Origin: BMS3ABIN03 sp964418885
GTDB lineage: Bacteria > Bacteroidota > Ignavibacteria > Ignavibacteriales > Ignavibacteriaceae
Direction: 5' to 3'
Assembly (NCBI GenBank): GCA_964418885.1
Contig: CAYQNW010000005.1
Coordinates: 14,156 to 78,155 of the forward strand
Length of the DNA: 64,000 bases
A model generated the notes under the pieces. It was not told the origin of the DNA. It searched no databases and saw only the letters and a list, made by a program, of their open reading frames with translations. Positions 45,760-54,365 of this stretch are shown piece by piece; position 1 is the stretch's first letter; every line of letters starts with the position of its first letter. A program made the translations under genes and the position numbers.

Positions 45760-47319
45760 TTATTTCACTAGGTAATTTTCAGCAATTTTACTGTAAATGT
45801 TCACCTGATCGTTAATCCATTTCTTGTTTTTCTTTAATTCCTTTGCCATCAGTTTTGCTGTAGCAGGAGCCATTTCGATACTTGCTTTCGCATCAAGGAG
45901 AAGCAGCCTTGTTCTTCTTGCAAGAAAATCTTCGACTGTTCTCGCCATTTCATTTCTTACTGTCCAAATTACTTCTCCCGCAATAGTTGAAAAAGAAGGA
46001 TGCAATAATTCCTTATAGATTTTATCTTCTCTCAACAAAGCTTCGATTGCAGTTGCGTCGGACCCATAAATCTGCAGATTATCAAATTCTTCAGGATGAT
46101 TATGATAACCGTGAATCTGAAGCTCTTTTGTAACAGACGGCTCGGGATCGAGATGTGCAAGAACTGCAGCGTGATCGATTGTGTCTTCTGCCATTTTCCT
46201 ATAAGTAGTCCACTTTCCCCCGGTGATAGTAACAAGTCCGCTGCGGGAAATATTTATCGTGTGATCACGTGAAATTGCAGCGGTATTTTCTTCATCACCG
46301 CTTTTTACCAAAGGTCTTAATCCAGCAAAGGCGCTTAAAATATCGGAACGTGTTGGATCCTTTGTAAGATAACGAGCTGCATGCTTAAGTAAAAAATCTA
46401 TTTCTTCACATAGGGGAACAGGATCCAAGGGATATTTTTTTACCGGGGTTTCAGTAGTTCCTATGAGAATACAGTCATGCCAAGGAATTGCAAACAGAAC
46501 GCGTCCATCATCTGTTTCAGGAACCATAATTGCGCTATCTCCCGGCAGGAATGACCGGTGAAGAACAATATGCACACCCTGACTGCTAGTTATGATATTT
46601 TTTACAGAGTTATCATCCATCTTTCTAATTGAATCTGAAAAAACCCCCGTAGCATTTATAACAACTTTAGTGTTCAGCCTGTACTTTTTATTCGTTTCCA
46701 TATTAACTGCTTCAACACCGATAATCTGTTCTTCATCTTTCAGCAATGAAGAAACCTTCATATAATTAATCAGCATTGCTCCCTGTTCATAAGCCGTTTC
46801 AGCCATGTTGATACTCAGTCGAGCATCGTCGAATTGTCCATCATAATAAATAACACCACCTCTAAGTCCCTCAACCTCTATAGTTGGTATATGGTTCAGC
46901 GTTTCTTCTTTAGAAAGAATTTTCGATGAGCCGAATCCTTCCCTTCCCGCAAGTGCATCATATAACTTTAACCCGATTCCATAAAAAGGCCCTTCCCACC
47001 AATCGTAGGTCGGTACAACAAACGGAAGATCGTGAACGAGATGAGGAGCATTACGCCTTAATATTCCCCGCTCCTTAAGTGCTTCGAGAACCAGGGATAA
47101 ATTTCCCTGCTTAAGATAACGAACACCACCGTGAGCTAATTTTGTACTTCGACTTGACGTTCCCTTTGCAAAATCGGATTGTTCGAGCAGCAAAGTTTTA
47201 TATCCACGTGAAGCTGCTTCTATTGCGGTCCCCAAACCTGTTGCACCACCGCCGACGATTATAAAATCCCATTTCTCTTTAAAATCCTCAACACTTCTTA
47301 ACATCTCATCACGATTCAT
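45760..47319 (-). CDS. glpD: FAD-dependent glycerol-3-phosphate dehydrogenase
   Basis: A protein of about 519 residues. The FAD-binding Rossmann motif is FIIVGGGATGLGTAIEAASRG near the N-terminus, followed by the family segments SSRSTKLAHGGVRYL and, later, GLRPLVKSG and TITGGKWTTYRKMAED. It oxidises glycerol 3-phosphate to dihydroxyacetone phosphate and passes electrons to the quinone pool at the membrane. I choose the ATG at 47319, which has a GGAGAG ribosome site; an ATG at 47358 would overlap the upstream gene by 50 bases. The true overlap is then 11 bases. The upstream genes (serine hydrolase and glycerophosphodiesterase) can supply its substrate from phospholipid breakdown. Confidence 0.92.
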   Translation of the reverse strand: MNRDEMLRSVEDFKEKWDFIIVGGGATGLGTAIEAASRGYKTLLLEQSDFAKGTSSRSTKLAHGGVRYLKQGNLSLVLEALKERGILRRNAPHLVHDLPFVVPTYDWWEGPFYGIGLKLYDALAGREGFGSSKILSKEETLNHIPTIEVEGLRGGVIYYDGQFDDARLSINMAETAYEQGAMLINYMKVSSLLKDEEQIIGVEAVNMETNKKYRLNTKVVINATGVFSDSIRKMDDNSVKNIITSSQGVHIVLHRSFLPGDSAIMVPETDDGRVLFAIPWHDCILIGTTETPVKKYPLDPVPLCEEIDFLLKHAARYLTKDPTRSDILSAFAGLRPLVKSGDEENTAAISRDHTINISRSGLVTITGGKWTTYRKMAEDTIDHAAVLAHLDPEPSVTKELQIHGYHNHPEEFDNLQIYGSDATAIEALLREDKIYKELLHPSFSTIAGEVIWTVRNEMARTVEDFLARRTRLLLLDAKASIEMAPATAKLMAKELKKNKKWINDQVNIYSKIAENYLVK

Positions 47320-48346
47320 CTTTATCTCTCCGCTTAAATGGATTGAGCTTTTTTCCAATACTTTTTATAAATCGATTTGTTTTCACGTAACTATTTACGA
47401 TGAACGTCAGTAAGCGCATACCCGGTTTCAGTTTTTCACGAGCAAGGAATTCTGCTAATACTTCCGAGAATTCAGGTGTTCTTAAATAGCCGTAAGATTT
47501 ATGTGGATTTCTTTCCCCGTTTATTTCATAATTGTTATTAACCACAAAATCCGTTGCCTTCACTCCATTTGCATTTTTATCGTAATCATCTGCAAGATTA
47601 TAATTGATTGCAATTTTATCTTCCAGATCTGAGAAGTTATACCAGTTTCTCTTCACACCCGGAGGAGTCTTTAATTTTTCTTTTATGTGCGGTTTAAGTT
47701 TCTGCTCAGTTGCAATTTTACTCATAATGATCGGTAAACCCAGGGGTGAACCCATTGTAACGAGCGTATCGATTTTAAATCCCGGGAGAAGAAATGTTAA
47801 CACATCATATATTACAATGGAGCCCATAGAATGTGCGATCAGAAAAATCTCATCATTCTTATGTTTTTTCAGAACATCGGCAGCTTTTTTTCTTATCACA
47901 TCCTTTGCAGAATATTTAGTATTGTTTTTATCCCGGTATTCTTCAGTGTAATAAATTTCCAGCTCTTTGAAGTATTTATGAATTATCATATCGGAGATGA
48001 AGGAATAATTTATCGAGAGATCTTCATTCAAAAAAATCTTATCCATTTGTTTTTCAATGAAGCCTAAAATTTTTTTACGTATGGGATGTGGCTTTGGAAT
48101 AAAATTTTCAGGTGCAGGTGTATATTTTTCATTAATGTATAAAGGATTTTCTTTGTCGATGATTGTCTCATCCAATGATTTATTATTAAGAACATCCGCC
48201 CAGTATATAAGCTCGAAGTTCAGCTTAAAAGTATTTTTGTTAATGTATTCCAGACCTTCGAGAATTGATTTCAACCACCACTCCTTCAGTGTTTTTTCTG
48301 AAGGTTTATTACCTAATCCATGAATTCCTATGATTACTTTAGACAC
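47309..48346 (-). CDS. alpha/beta-hydrolase-fold serine hydrolase, possible lipase/esterase
   Basis: A 345-residue protein. The N-terminal VIIGIHGLGNKP holds the oxyanion-hole strand, and the nucleophile elbow is AHSMG with Ser173 (IFLIAHSMGSIVIYDVL). The region around residues 50-160 is long and charged and could be a lid. The C-terminus ends in a basic tail (KLNPFKRRDKDES). The start is GTG. It lies between a glycerophosphodiester phosphodiesterase and glycerol-3-phosphate dehydrogenase, and overlaps the latter by 11 bases. That fits removal of acyl chains from phospholipids before the phosphodiesterase acts, but the substrate is inference. Confidence 0.75.
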   Translation of the reverse strand: MSKVIIGIHGLGNKPSEKTLKEWWLKSILEGLEYINKNTFKLNFELIYWADVLNNKSLDETIIDKENPLYINEKYTPAPENFIPKPHPIRKKILGFIEKQMDKIFLNEDLSINYSFISDMIIHKYFKELEIYYTEEYRDKNNTKYSAKDVIRKKAADVLKKHKNDEIFLIAHSMGSIVIYDVLTFLLPGFKIDTLVTMGSPLGLPIIMSKIATEQKLKPHIKEKLKTPPGVKRNWYNFSDLEDKIAINYNLADDYDKNANGVKATDFVVNNNYEINGERNPHKSYGYLRTPEFSEVLAEFLAREKLKPGMRLLTFIVNSYVKTNRFIKSIGKKLNPFKRRDKDES

Positions 48347-48403
48347 TGCACTATCTGCTTAGAATATAAAATGTGTGTATCTAAAATAACTAATGTTCCC
48401 CTT

Positions 48404-49183
48404 TTAATTTTGTAAACCGTTAAAACGGTTAATAATTTTTTCTTTCAACCATTGAGCACGGTCTGTTGTTATTCCATCAACACCAAAAGACCTCAGCTTC
48501 TTTGCTATTTCAGGATCGTTCACCGTCCACACATAAAGCTTCAATCCATTCGATTTTATTTTCTGTACAAATTTTTCATCAATCATATTTCCTGCCCATA
48601 CATCAAGTCCGTCCAGCTTGTGTCCCAGAACTTTAGTGACTAACTTATCCACTGATGGCGGAAACAGTTTTCCAAAGAATGAACTGTTCAATCCCGAAAG
48701 CAAAAGCACTTTATGTTCAGGTAAAACCTGCTTTGCTTTTACAACACCAGAAATATCGAAGCTTATGAATTCAACCTGCTCAGCTTTTAAACCGGAGTTG
48801 CTGATTTCTTCCTTTAATAATTTAACAATCTCAGGACCACATTTTAACTCTATCACCAGCTTTTTCCCCGGCGGGACTGTAACCAGCACTTCATTTAATT
48901 CCGGGATCTTTTCATCTACCCATTTACTATCCTTATAAATTTCCAGGTTTAATTCCTTTAACTCTTTTAATGTTTGATCTTTAACCAGCTTATTTCTTCC
49001 CCAAATACGTTTTGTATCTTCGTCGTGAATCACAACAATTTTATTATCTTTAGATAAATGCACATCTATCTCAACAGCGTCAGCGTTTTTTCCCCATGCA
49101 AGATTAATCGATGCAAGTGTATTCTCAGGTGCATCGTAAGATTCTCCCCTGTGAGCTATAATTATGCAGTTATTGGAATCCAT
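48404..49183 (-). CDS. glycerophosphodiester phosphodiesterase
   Basis: A 259-residue TIM-barrel enzyme of the GDPD family. Signatures are IIAHRGESYDAPENT (about 8-22) with catalytic His and Arg, then VEIDVHLSKDNKIVVIHDED (about 38-57), LVIELK, and the C-terminal VWTVNDPEIAKKLRSFGVDGITTD. It hydrolyses glycerophosphodiesters to glycerol 3-phosphate and an alcohol. No signal peptide is seen, so it should be cytoplasmic (UgpQ-like). It is the first gene of the minus-strand set that ends with glycerol-3-phosphate dehydrogenase, 57 bases ahead of the hydrolase gene. Confidence 0.92.
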   Translation of the reverse strand: MDSNNCIIIAHRGESYDAPENTLASINLAWGKNADAVEIDVHLSKDNKIVVIHDEDTKRIWGRNKLVKDQTLKELKELNLEIYKDSKWVDEKIPELNEVLVTVPPGKKLVIELKCGPEIVKLLKEEISNSGLKAEQVEFISFDISGVVKAKQVLPEHKVLLLSGLNSSFFGKLFPPSVDKLVTKVLGHKLDGLDVWAGNMIDEKFVQKIKSNGLKLYVWTVNDPEIAKKLRSFGVDGITTDRAQWLKEKIINRFNGLQN

Positions 49184-49418
49184 AAGGTTTTAAGCTATTG
49201 AAACAATTATCTAAGTTTAAAAACACCCAAATTAAAGCAAATTAACCAATTAACGCCTGAATAGGTAAAAATAAATAAATAGTATTGCAAAGCTGATATA
49301 AATTATATTATTTTTTACATTAAGTCATTATTGATATCCGTTTACCTTCTGATTTTACTTCAACGTCTCTTCGAAGGAACATCAATAATTATTTTCTATC
49401 ATTATTTAAGGAGGTTTT

Positions 49419-49973
49419 ATGAGAATCGTTAAATATTTTGTTCCACTTGTCTTCCTTTTACTCTCTGTACAGAATGTATCAGCCCAAAATTCTATGGATA
49501 CAAAAATGGATATCGATCCGTTTTTCCAGGGTGTTATAAATGATCTCAGTGGGGTTGAGGATAAAATTGTATCATTAGCAGAAGCAATTCCACAGGAAGA
49601 TTATGACTGGAGCCCAATGGAGGGTGTAAGGTCTGTAAGTGAAGTATTAAAGCATGTTGCAGGAGCTAATTATTTTTTGTTATCATTTGTTGGCGATAAA
49701 ATGCCGGAAGGAATGACTGAAGATATGGGAAAAGATGTAACGGATAAAGAGCAAATTATAAAAATGGTAAAAGATTCTTATGCTCATACTAAAGAATTTG
49801 TCTCTAAAATGAAGCCAAGCGACCTTGATAAAGAAGTAGAGATGTTTGGCAATAAATCTAACTACAGAGCAGTGATGTTTATATTAACAGGCCATGGACA
49901 TGAACACCTTGGACAGTTAATAGCTTATGCAAGATCCAATAAAGTCGTCCCACCGTGGTCTAAAAAGAACTAA
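49419..49973 (+). CDS. secreted DinB-family protein
   Basis: A 184-residue protein with a signal peptide (about 1-22), followed by a four-helix DinB fold. The metal triad characteristic of the family is available as His79 (LKHVAGANY), His159 and His163 (GHGHEHLGQL). Most DinB-fold proteins are cytoplasmic thiol- or metal-dependent enzymes; export of this one is less usual but seen in related bacteria. A good ribosome site (AAGGAGG) precedes the ATG, and a perfect hairpin follows the stop codon. Substrate unknown. Confidence 0.8.
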   Translation: MRIVKYFVPLVFLLLSVQNVSAQNSMDTKMDIDPFFQGVINDLSGVEDKIVSLAEAIPQEDYDWSPMEGVRSVSEVLKHVAGANYFLLSFVGDKMPEGMTEDMGKDVTDKEQIIKMVKDSYAHTKEFVSKMKPSDLDKEVEMFGNKSNYRAVMFILTGHGHEHLGQLIAYARSNKVVPPWSKKN

Positions 49974-49991
49974 GTGTAATTTGTTTATTAC

Positions 49992-50021
49992 AGAACTCAT
50001 CCCTGAAATGGGATGAGTTCT
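49992..50021. terminator. bidirectional terminator hairpin
   Basis: A perfect 12-bp inverted repeat (AGAACTCATCCC, 49992-50003; GGGATGAGTTCT, 50010-50021) with a six-base loop lies between the convergent DinB gene and the CTD protein gene at 50074-51291. The T-run is short (TTTATG), so strength is moderate. Confidence 0.65.
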
Positions 50022-50073
50022 TTATGTATATAACACCTGACTGACAAATTACTTTCTTAGGTGTTTTTATTTT

Positions 50074-51291
50074 TTACTTCATTAAAAGCAATTTCTTTGT
50101 TTCTGAAAAATTACCCGCAGTTAATCTGTAAAAATACACTCCGGTAGGAAGATCAGCTGCATGTAATTCTATTTCATATTTACCAGCAGATTTGTAATCA
50201 TCAACAAGTGTTTCAACCTCATTTCCCAAAACATCATATATCTTCAAAGTAATATACCCGCTTCCCGCAATCTGGAATCCGATATTAGTATTTGGATTAA
50301 ACGGATTTGGATAATTTTGAAAAAGTTTATAATCATTTGGTAACGTTAGAGGTTCATCTTCGGTTGATGTAATATTAAAAAGAGGACGCATATAAGCATT
50401 CCCAAAGCCTTGTCTCAGTGCCCAGATATTCGGAGCTTTAATTGCCAGAGCAGCAAATGTCCAATCCGGGTAATCAAATCCTTCATTGAAACTGTTCCAG
50501 TTTTTTCCGTCATCATAGGAGATGAGAATATCATAAGAAGCAACAGAAGCAATTAATACATTTTGATAAGATGTAATATCCTTTATAATTTTTGAGTCAA
50601 CGACATTACCCTGGTTATCAAACGTAACACCATATTTAAGTTGCCAGGTATCTCCCAGATCAGTACTGCTGTAAAGACCAAAGTCTCCAGCATACAAAAT
50701 TCCATTAGTATAATAAAAACACCAGGTATCACCTGCAGGATATGGCAGATGACGTGATTGCCATTTTTCGCCGTTATTAGTTGAAAAATATATACTATCG
50801 GAACCGGCAAAGATTGTATTTCCCACTGCGTATATTGTCCGAAACCCACCGTTTGCTGGGCCAAGCGGCTGCCAGTTAGCACCATCATCACTTGATCTAA
50901 AAACACCATTACCCCATGTAGCAGCAAATACATAAGAATTATTTTTTGTGAATGCCCAGACACTCATACCTTCCATACCCTTGGTTTCAATCCAGTTACT
51001 ACCATGATCTGATGTTCGATAGACTCCGGGTCCGGTACCTTCCGTTGCTGCTAAAATGTATTGATTGCTGGTAATAACATCAAAAACCAAACGACCACTC
51101 AAACCAATTGAAAACCAGGGATCACCTGTATCTGTAGTTGAATAGACCCCATTTAATGTAGCGGCTAATACCTCGGTGTCTGTCGCATAAAGATTATTTC
51201 CAATTTGTGCATCACCAAGATTAGTTTGCATCCATTGTGCATTTAATGGATTCCCAATTGAAATAATCAGAACAAGTATGCCAATTTTCAT
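50074..51291 (-). CDS. secreted BNR/sortilin-like beta-propeller protein with type IX sorting domain
   Basis: A 405-residue protein with a signal peptide (about 1-18). Repeats of the type YSTTDTGDPW, YRTSDHGSNWIETKG, FRSSDDGANWQPLG and YSSTDLGDTWQLKYG carry the Asp-box-like S/T-x-D-x-G-x-x-W pattern of BNR propellers. The C-terminal 80 residues are a sorting domain (QNYPNPFNPNTNIGFQI to KLLLMK). Such propellers bind ligands or, in true sialidases, cleave sugars, but no catalytic Arg triad or Glu/Tyr pair was identified. It is probably a surface-displayed or released protein. Upstream (51292-51615) no gene is seen. Confidence 0.8.
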   Translation of the reverse strand: MKIGILVLIISIGNPLNAQWMQTNLGDAQIGNNLYATDTEVLAATLNGVYSTTDTGDPWFSIGLSGRLVFDVITSNQYILAATEGTGPGVYRTSDHGSNWIETKGMEGMSVWAFTKNNSYVFAATWGNGVFRSSDDGANWQPLGPANGGFRTIYAVGNTIFAGSDSIYFSTNNGEKWQSRHLPYPAGDTWCFYYTNGILYAGDFGLYSSTDLGDTWQLKYGVTFDNQGNVVDSKIIKDITSYQNVLIASVASYDILISYDDGKNWNSFNEGFDYPDWTFAALAIKAPNIWALRQGFGNAYMRPLFNITSTEDEPLTLPNDYKLFQNYPNPFNPNTNIGFQIAGSGYITLKIYDVLGNEVETLVDDYKSAGKYEIELHAADLPTGVYFYRLTAGNFSETKKLLLMK

Positions 51292-51615
51292 AATGTTCCC
51301 CTTATGATGAATTTATTATAAGATTTATTTGAATTTAAGAGACAATTTATATGCCCCGTTAAATTGTGAATTATTTAATAGTATTGTAATCTTCCTAAAA
51401 ATTCTCTATGGAAAAAGGTGATTTTTCCAGGCAATTATAACTTGACTGCTATCAATCAATTTTTAACGGAATGAAAAACGATCGGTTTGAATACAACGCT
51501 GGTTAGAATTGGATGTAAATTTGAGTTATTAAGATCTTTGATTCGGATAATAAGATTAAATTGGCAAATGTTTTAACAGCCAGGAACTTTATCCAGATAA
51601 ATTCTAACCCGCTTT
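51292..51615. other. intergenic region without recognisable gene
   Basis: About 320 AT-rich bases upstream of the propeller gene. No open frame of note, and no promoter with both elements was recognised. On the minus strand it continues the tail of the decayed gene at 51616-51899. Confidence 0.4.
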
Positions 51616-51899
51616 TCATTTTACACTCTCTTCAATAATTTTAATTTCTTCATATTTTAAAGACATAAAGTTTACAACCCGTTTTTCAGTATCGTGGAAA
51701 AATTCTCCACCTTATTTAAATACTTGTCAAGTTTGATCGCGAGATTTTCTTCAATTCATTTAAACTCAGATTCAAGCTTTTTCAGGTCTTTGAATATTCT
51801 GAGTGGATTCTCTGGTCCTCAAAAATATACCTGATAAATGGGATCAGGTTCGATCAATATCAGTGGATTATCAAGCCCTACATTTAGAAATATTTCTTA
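51616..51899 (-). pseudogene. decayed gene remnant of unknown family
   Basis: Reading the minus strand from 51899 gives a coherent sequence interrupted by two in-frame stops. Between them are stretches such as LDNPLILIEPDPIYQVYF, GPENPLRIFKDLKKLESEFK and IEENLAIKLDKYLNKVE; a one-base shift then allows DTEKRVVNFMSLKYEEIK and IIEESVK to a natural stop at 51616. The charged, helical, protein-like composition across stops and one frameshift indicates a former C-terminal region of a gene. No family recognised. Confidence 0.45.
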
Positions 51900-51917
51900 G
51901 TTTTAATTTATAATTGA

Positions 51918-52023
51918 GGAAACCGTTCAGGGCTGGAATGGGAAGTTGTAATACATAGCCTTCTAAGTATTGTCCTAAATATAATAATAATTAATTATGA
52001 CATAATGCCCTTGAACGGTTTCC
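51918..52023. repeat. small inverted-repeat element (MITE-like)
   Basis: GGAAACCGTTCAGGGC (51918-51933) and GCCCTTGAACGGTTTCC (52007-52023) are reverse complements apart from one extra base. They bound about 106 AT-rich bases without a coding frame, just downstream of the DUF4397 gene's stop codon. It could be a miniature transposable element or an unusually long-loop terminator. No flanking target duplication was confirmed. Confidence 0.45.
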
Positions 52024-52035
52024 AAATTTTTTAAA

Positions 52036-53082
52036 TTATTTCAACAAATTCATCTTTTTAATTTGTATAAAATTACCTGCTTTTAACTCATAAAAGTAAA
52101 TCCCGCTTGCTAGATTTGATGCTTCGAGATTGTAATTAAATGTACCTGCAGAAAGGTTTTGATTTACCAAAGTTGTTACCTCATTCCCCAATATATTGTA
52201 AACTTTCAGTGTCACAAATTCATTTTCCGGAATTGTAAAACTGATAGTGGTAGTCGGATTAAAAGGATTCGGATAATTCTGTAAAAGTTTATACTCATCC
52301 GGGGAAATCGAAGAGACCTCTTCAATAGTTGTTACACCTGCAGGAAATTGTCCAACTGTTCCATCTGCCAAAGCAAAGAATAACCCAAATACTTCGCCAT
52401 TCTGATTTGAAGATGGATTTAGGAATCCTGAAGCAAATACAACGGCACTTCCGCCACCAAGAGACGATAAGTCGGCAATATAAGATTCTACTAATGTTGT
52501 TCCATCCGATAAGGTCAAGTCAAGCGTGTATGTTGCAGGAGGAACTGTAATATAATCGGTGATATCTTCATAAGCAGCATCATCAACTAATGTTGCAACA
52601 TCTCTGGCAATTACATCTACAGTTGGCGCATCAGTCGCACCATGAATTACAAAGAATTCTACATCTGTACTTGTTGCATTTTCTCTTGCATTTGCATTTA
52701 TAAATAATGTAAAAGAGGTATTTTTACCTTCAGGATTTGATTCAAATGAACCTGGGTCCAAAACACCATTAGCTACAGCTACATATGTTTCATTTTCTAT
52801 TAAAGTAACAGTAAAGTTTTTTAGTGTATCTCCAGCGGATGTGCTGTTTGATCCAGCAACACCGATGTTTATTGGGATTCCAGCGGGGGCATCTATATAC
52901 TGGGTTGCATCTCTGAAATTAAAATTATCCAGCAATAACTCTCCATCCAGGTAAATGTCTACTGAAGCAGCACCGGGATCTGCAGCATTATGAATGACTT
53001 GCAATCTGGCTGTTTGTGCAAATAAATTATTCACCCCTGTTATAATCAGTAATAATAATAATAATGCTTTTAAAGTTTTCAT
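52036..53082 (-). CDS. secreted DUF4397-domain protein with type IX sorting domain
   Basis: A 348-residue protein with a signal peptide (about 1-22). It has two DUF4397-like beta-sandwich units: ARLQVIHNAADPGAASVDIYL (about 25-135) and VEFFVIHGATDAPTVDVIA (about 140-245). An YPNPFNPTTTISFTI sorting domain follows (about 270-348). The domain is common in surface and matrix proteins of bacteria; its function is not known. It starts 25 bases after the ECF sigma factor gene and is likely the third gene of the fasciclin-sigma operon, so it may respond to the same signal. Confidence 0.82.
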   Translation of the reverse strand: MKTLKALLLLLLIITGVNNLFAQTARLQVIHNAADPGAASVDIYLDGELLLDNFNFRDATQYIDAPAGIPINIGVAGSNSTSAGDTLKNFTVTLIENETYVAVANGVLDPGSFESNPEGKNTSFTLFINANARENATSTDVEFFVIHGATDAPTVDVIARDVATLVDDAAYEDITDYITVPPATYTLDLTLSDGTTLVESYIADLSSLGGGSAVVFASGFLNPSSNQNGEVFGLFFALADGTVGQFPAGVTTIEEVSSISPDEYKLLQNYPNPFNPTTTISFTIPENEFVTLKVYNILGNEVTTLVNQNLSAGTFNYNLEASNLASGIYFYELKAGNFIQIKKMNLLK

Positions 53083-53107
53083 GATTTTCCTTTCTTATTA
53101 ACTAAGT

Positions 53108-53563
53108 CTAGTTTAAATAACCGTTAACTTTAGCGTAATTGAATAACTCCTGCTGTAATATTTTCCTCGCCCTATAAAGACGTGAACGGACAGTACCTAT
53201 TGGAACATTTACAAGCTCGGCTATTTCNNNNNNNNNNNNNNNNNNNNNNNNNNNNNNNNNNNNNNNNNNNNNNNNNNNNNNNNNNNNNNNNNNNNNNNNN
53301 NNNNNNNNNNNNNNNNNNNNNNNNNNNTTTCTCAGAATCATAAACATCCACGCTTTACTGTTAGTACCATTTTCAAATTGATGATAATTCTTATATGCTC
53401 TGTAATATGTTTCCTGTACAAGATCAGACGCGTCATCGGAATTAGCTGCAATTTTTAATGCATAACTATATAGTGCATTTTTGTGCGGCATCGTTGCATT
53501 TTTAAATTCATCCTGTTTTTCATCTTGAATTCTGCTTCGGATTAATTTTTCTGGACTGATCAT
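53108..53563 (-). CDS. ECF-type RNA polymerase sigma factor, interrupted by an assembly gap
   Basis: The N-terminal part (78 residues before the gap) is sigma region 2, with ALKIAANSDDASDLVQETYYRAYKNYHQF and the AWMFMILR helix; the C-terminal part is region 4 (EIAELVNVPIGTVRSRLYRARKIL), which binds the -35 element. Between them lies a 100-N gap (53228-53327), a placeholder, so true length and intactness are unknown; the linker and the start of region 4 are missing. No anti-sigma gene is adjacent. It lies 37 bases after the fasciclin gene, in the operon divergent from a CarH-like regulator. LitS of Streptomyces is an example of a light-controlled ECF factor next to a LitR-type regulator. Confidence 0.85.
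   Translation of the reverse strand: MISPEKLIRSRIQDEKQDEFKNATMPHKNALYSYALKIAANSDDASDLVQETYYRAYKNYHQFENGTNSKAWMFMILRXXXXXXXXXXXXXXXXXXXXXXXXXXXXXXXXXXEIAELVNVPIGTVRSRLYRARKILQQELFNYAKVNGYLN
53228..53327. other. assembly gap of 100 N
   Basis: Exactly 100 undetermined bases inside the sigma-factor gene, the usual placeholder size for a scaffold join of unknown length. Confidence 0.98.
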
Positions 53564-53600
53564 TGTACTGTCCGTTCCTTGTCTAATTATTAATTAATTT

Positions 53601-54110
53601 TTATTCAGGGATGAGTACTGTATCTATAATATGAATTACCCCATTCTTAGCCATAACATCAGCAGAAATAACTTTAGAATTATTTATAACAACACCATCA
53701 TCATTTGTTGTAATGCTAATGTTTTTACCGGATAGGGTTTCAGCTTTATTAAGCTTAACAACCTGATCCGAGGTTACTTTACCCGATACGACATGGTAAA
53801 GAAGAATGGATTTAAGAGTTTCTTTGTCTATTAATAAGGACTCAATAGTCCCTTCCGGTAATTTGCCAAATGCTTCATCTGTTGGTGCAAATACTGTGAA
53901 TGGACCTTCGCCCTGAAGGGTTTCGACTAAGCCAGTCTCTGATAAAGCTTTTGCAAGTGTATTGAATTTACCTGACTCAATAGCAATAGTTACAATGTCC
54001 TTTTTAGATTCATTTTCTTTATGCTCATTAGCAAATGAAGGAAATGAAAATATCAGTGAAGTCAATATCACTGAAAGAACTTTTTGGGGTGAAAGAATTG
54101 TGGTTAACAT
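53601..54110 (-). CDS. secreted fasciclin (FAS1) domain protein
   Basis: A 169-residue protein with a signal peptide (about 1-27) and one FAS1 domain (about 35-169). The H1 box is GPFTVFAPTDEAFGKLP and the C-terminal H2 box is NGVIHIIDTVLIP; the central YHVVSGK motif is present. FAS1 domains mediate adhesion and bind small ligands, and bacterial single-domain forms are often induced by light or singlet oxygen. A perfect sigma-70 promoter with repeat array lies 80-110 bases upstream, and the ribosome site is AAGGAG. It is the first gene of the fasciclin-sigma-DUF4397 operon. Confidence 0.9.
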   Translation of the reverse strand: MLTTILSPQKVLSVILTSLIFSFPSFANEHKENESKKDIVTIAIESGKFNTLAKALSETGLVETLQGEGPFTVFAPTDEAFGKLPEGTIESLLIDKETLKSILLYHVVSGKVTSDQVVKLNKAETLSGKNISITTNDDGVVINNSKVISADVMAKNGVIHIIDTVLIPE

Positions 54111-54151
54111 AATGTTACTCCTTATTTTGATTTATTATTAGAAATTAGATC

Positions 54152-54217
54152 AATTTGACTGTCTATCAAATGTCTAATATTTGTTGGATCAATTATAATA
54201 AATTGTATAGTATTTGT
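54152..54217 (-). promoter_or_regulatory. 11-bp-periodic direct repeats, candidate CarH/LitR operator
   Basis: On the minus strand six consecutive 11-mers occur: ACAAATACTAT, ACAATTTATTA, TAATTGATCCA, ACAAATATTAG, ACATTTGATAG and ACAGTCAAATT. Five of six begin with ACA; the first and fourth share nine of eleven bases, and the fourth and fifth both end in TAG. CarH tetramers are known to bind tandem direct repeats of about 11 bp with their DNA-binding domains. The array covers the spacer and -10 of the fasciclin promoter and its early transcribed region, where a bound repressor would block initiation. The divergent gene encodes a CarH-like protein. Confidence 0.55.
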
Positions 54218-54220
54218 CAA
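54192..54220 (-). promoter_or_regulatory. consensus sigma-70 promoter of the fasciclin-sigma operon
   Basis: TTGACA (54220-54215, read on the minus strand) and TATAAT (54197-54192) are both perfect consensus hexamers with a 17-base spacer. Transcription should begin near 54185, giving a leader of about 75 bases before the fasciclin ATG. A promoter this strong is normally held in check by a repressor, which fits the overlapping repeat array. Confidence 0.75.
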
Positions 54221-54365
54221 GCATCTTGGACAATTATTTTTTAATTGAACTTTATAAATGGTATAAACGTTATATTTTTAGCAGATTTAATGATGAATAG
54301 TTTTTATACATTGTTGAATTTATTTAGACAAAATCTTAATTTTGAATCAAAAAATTGAAATGTAG

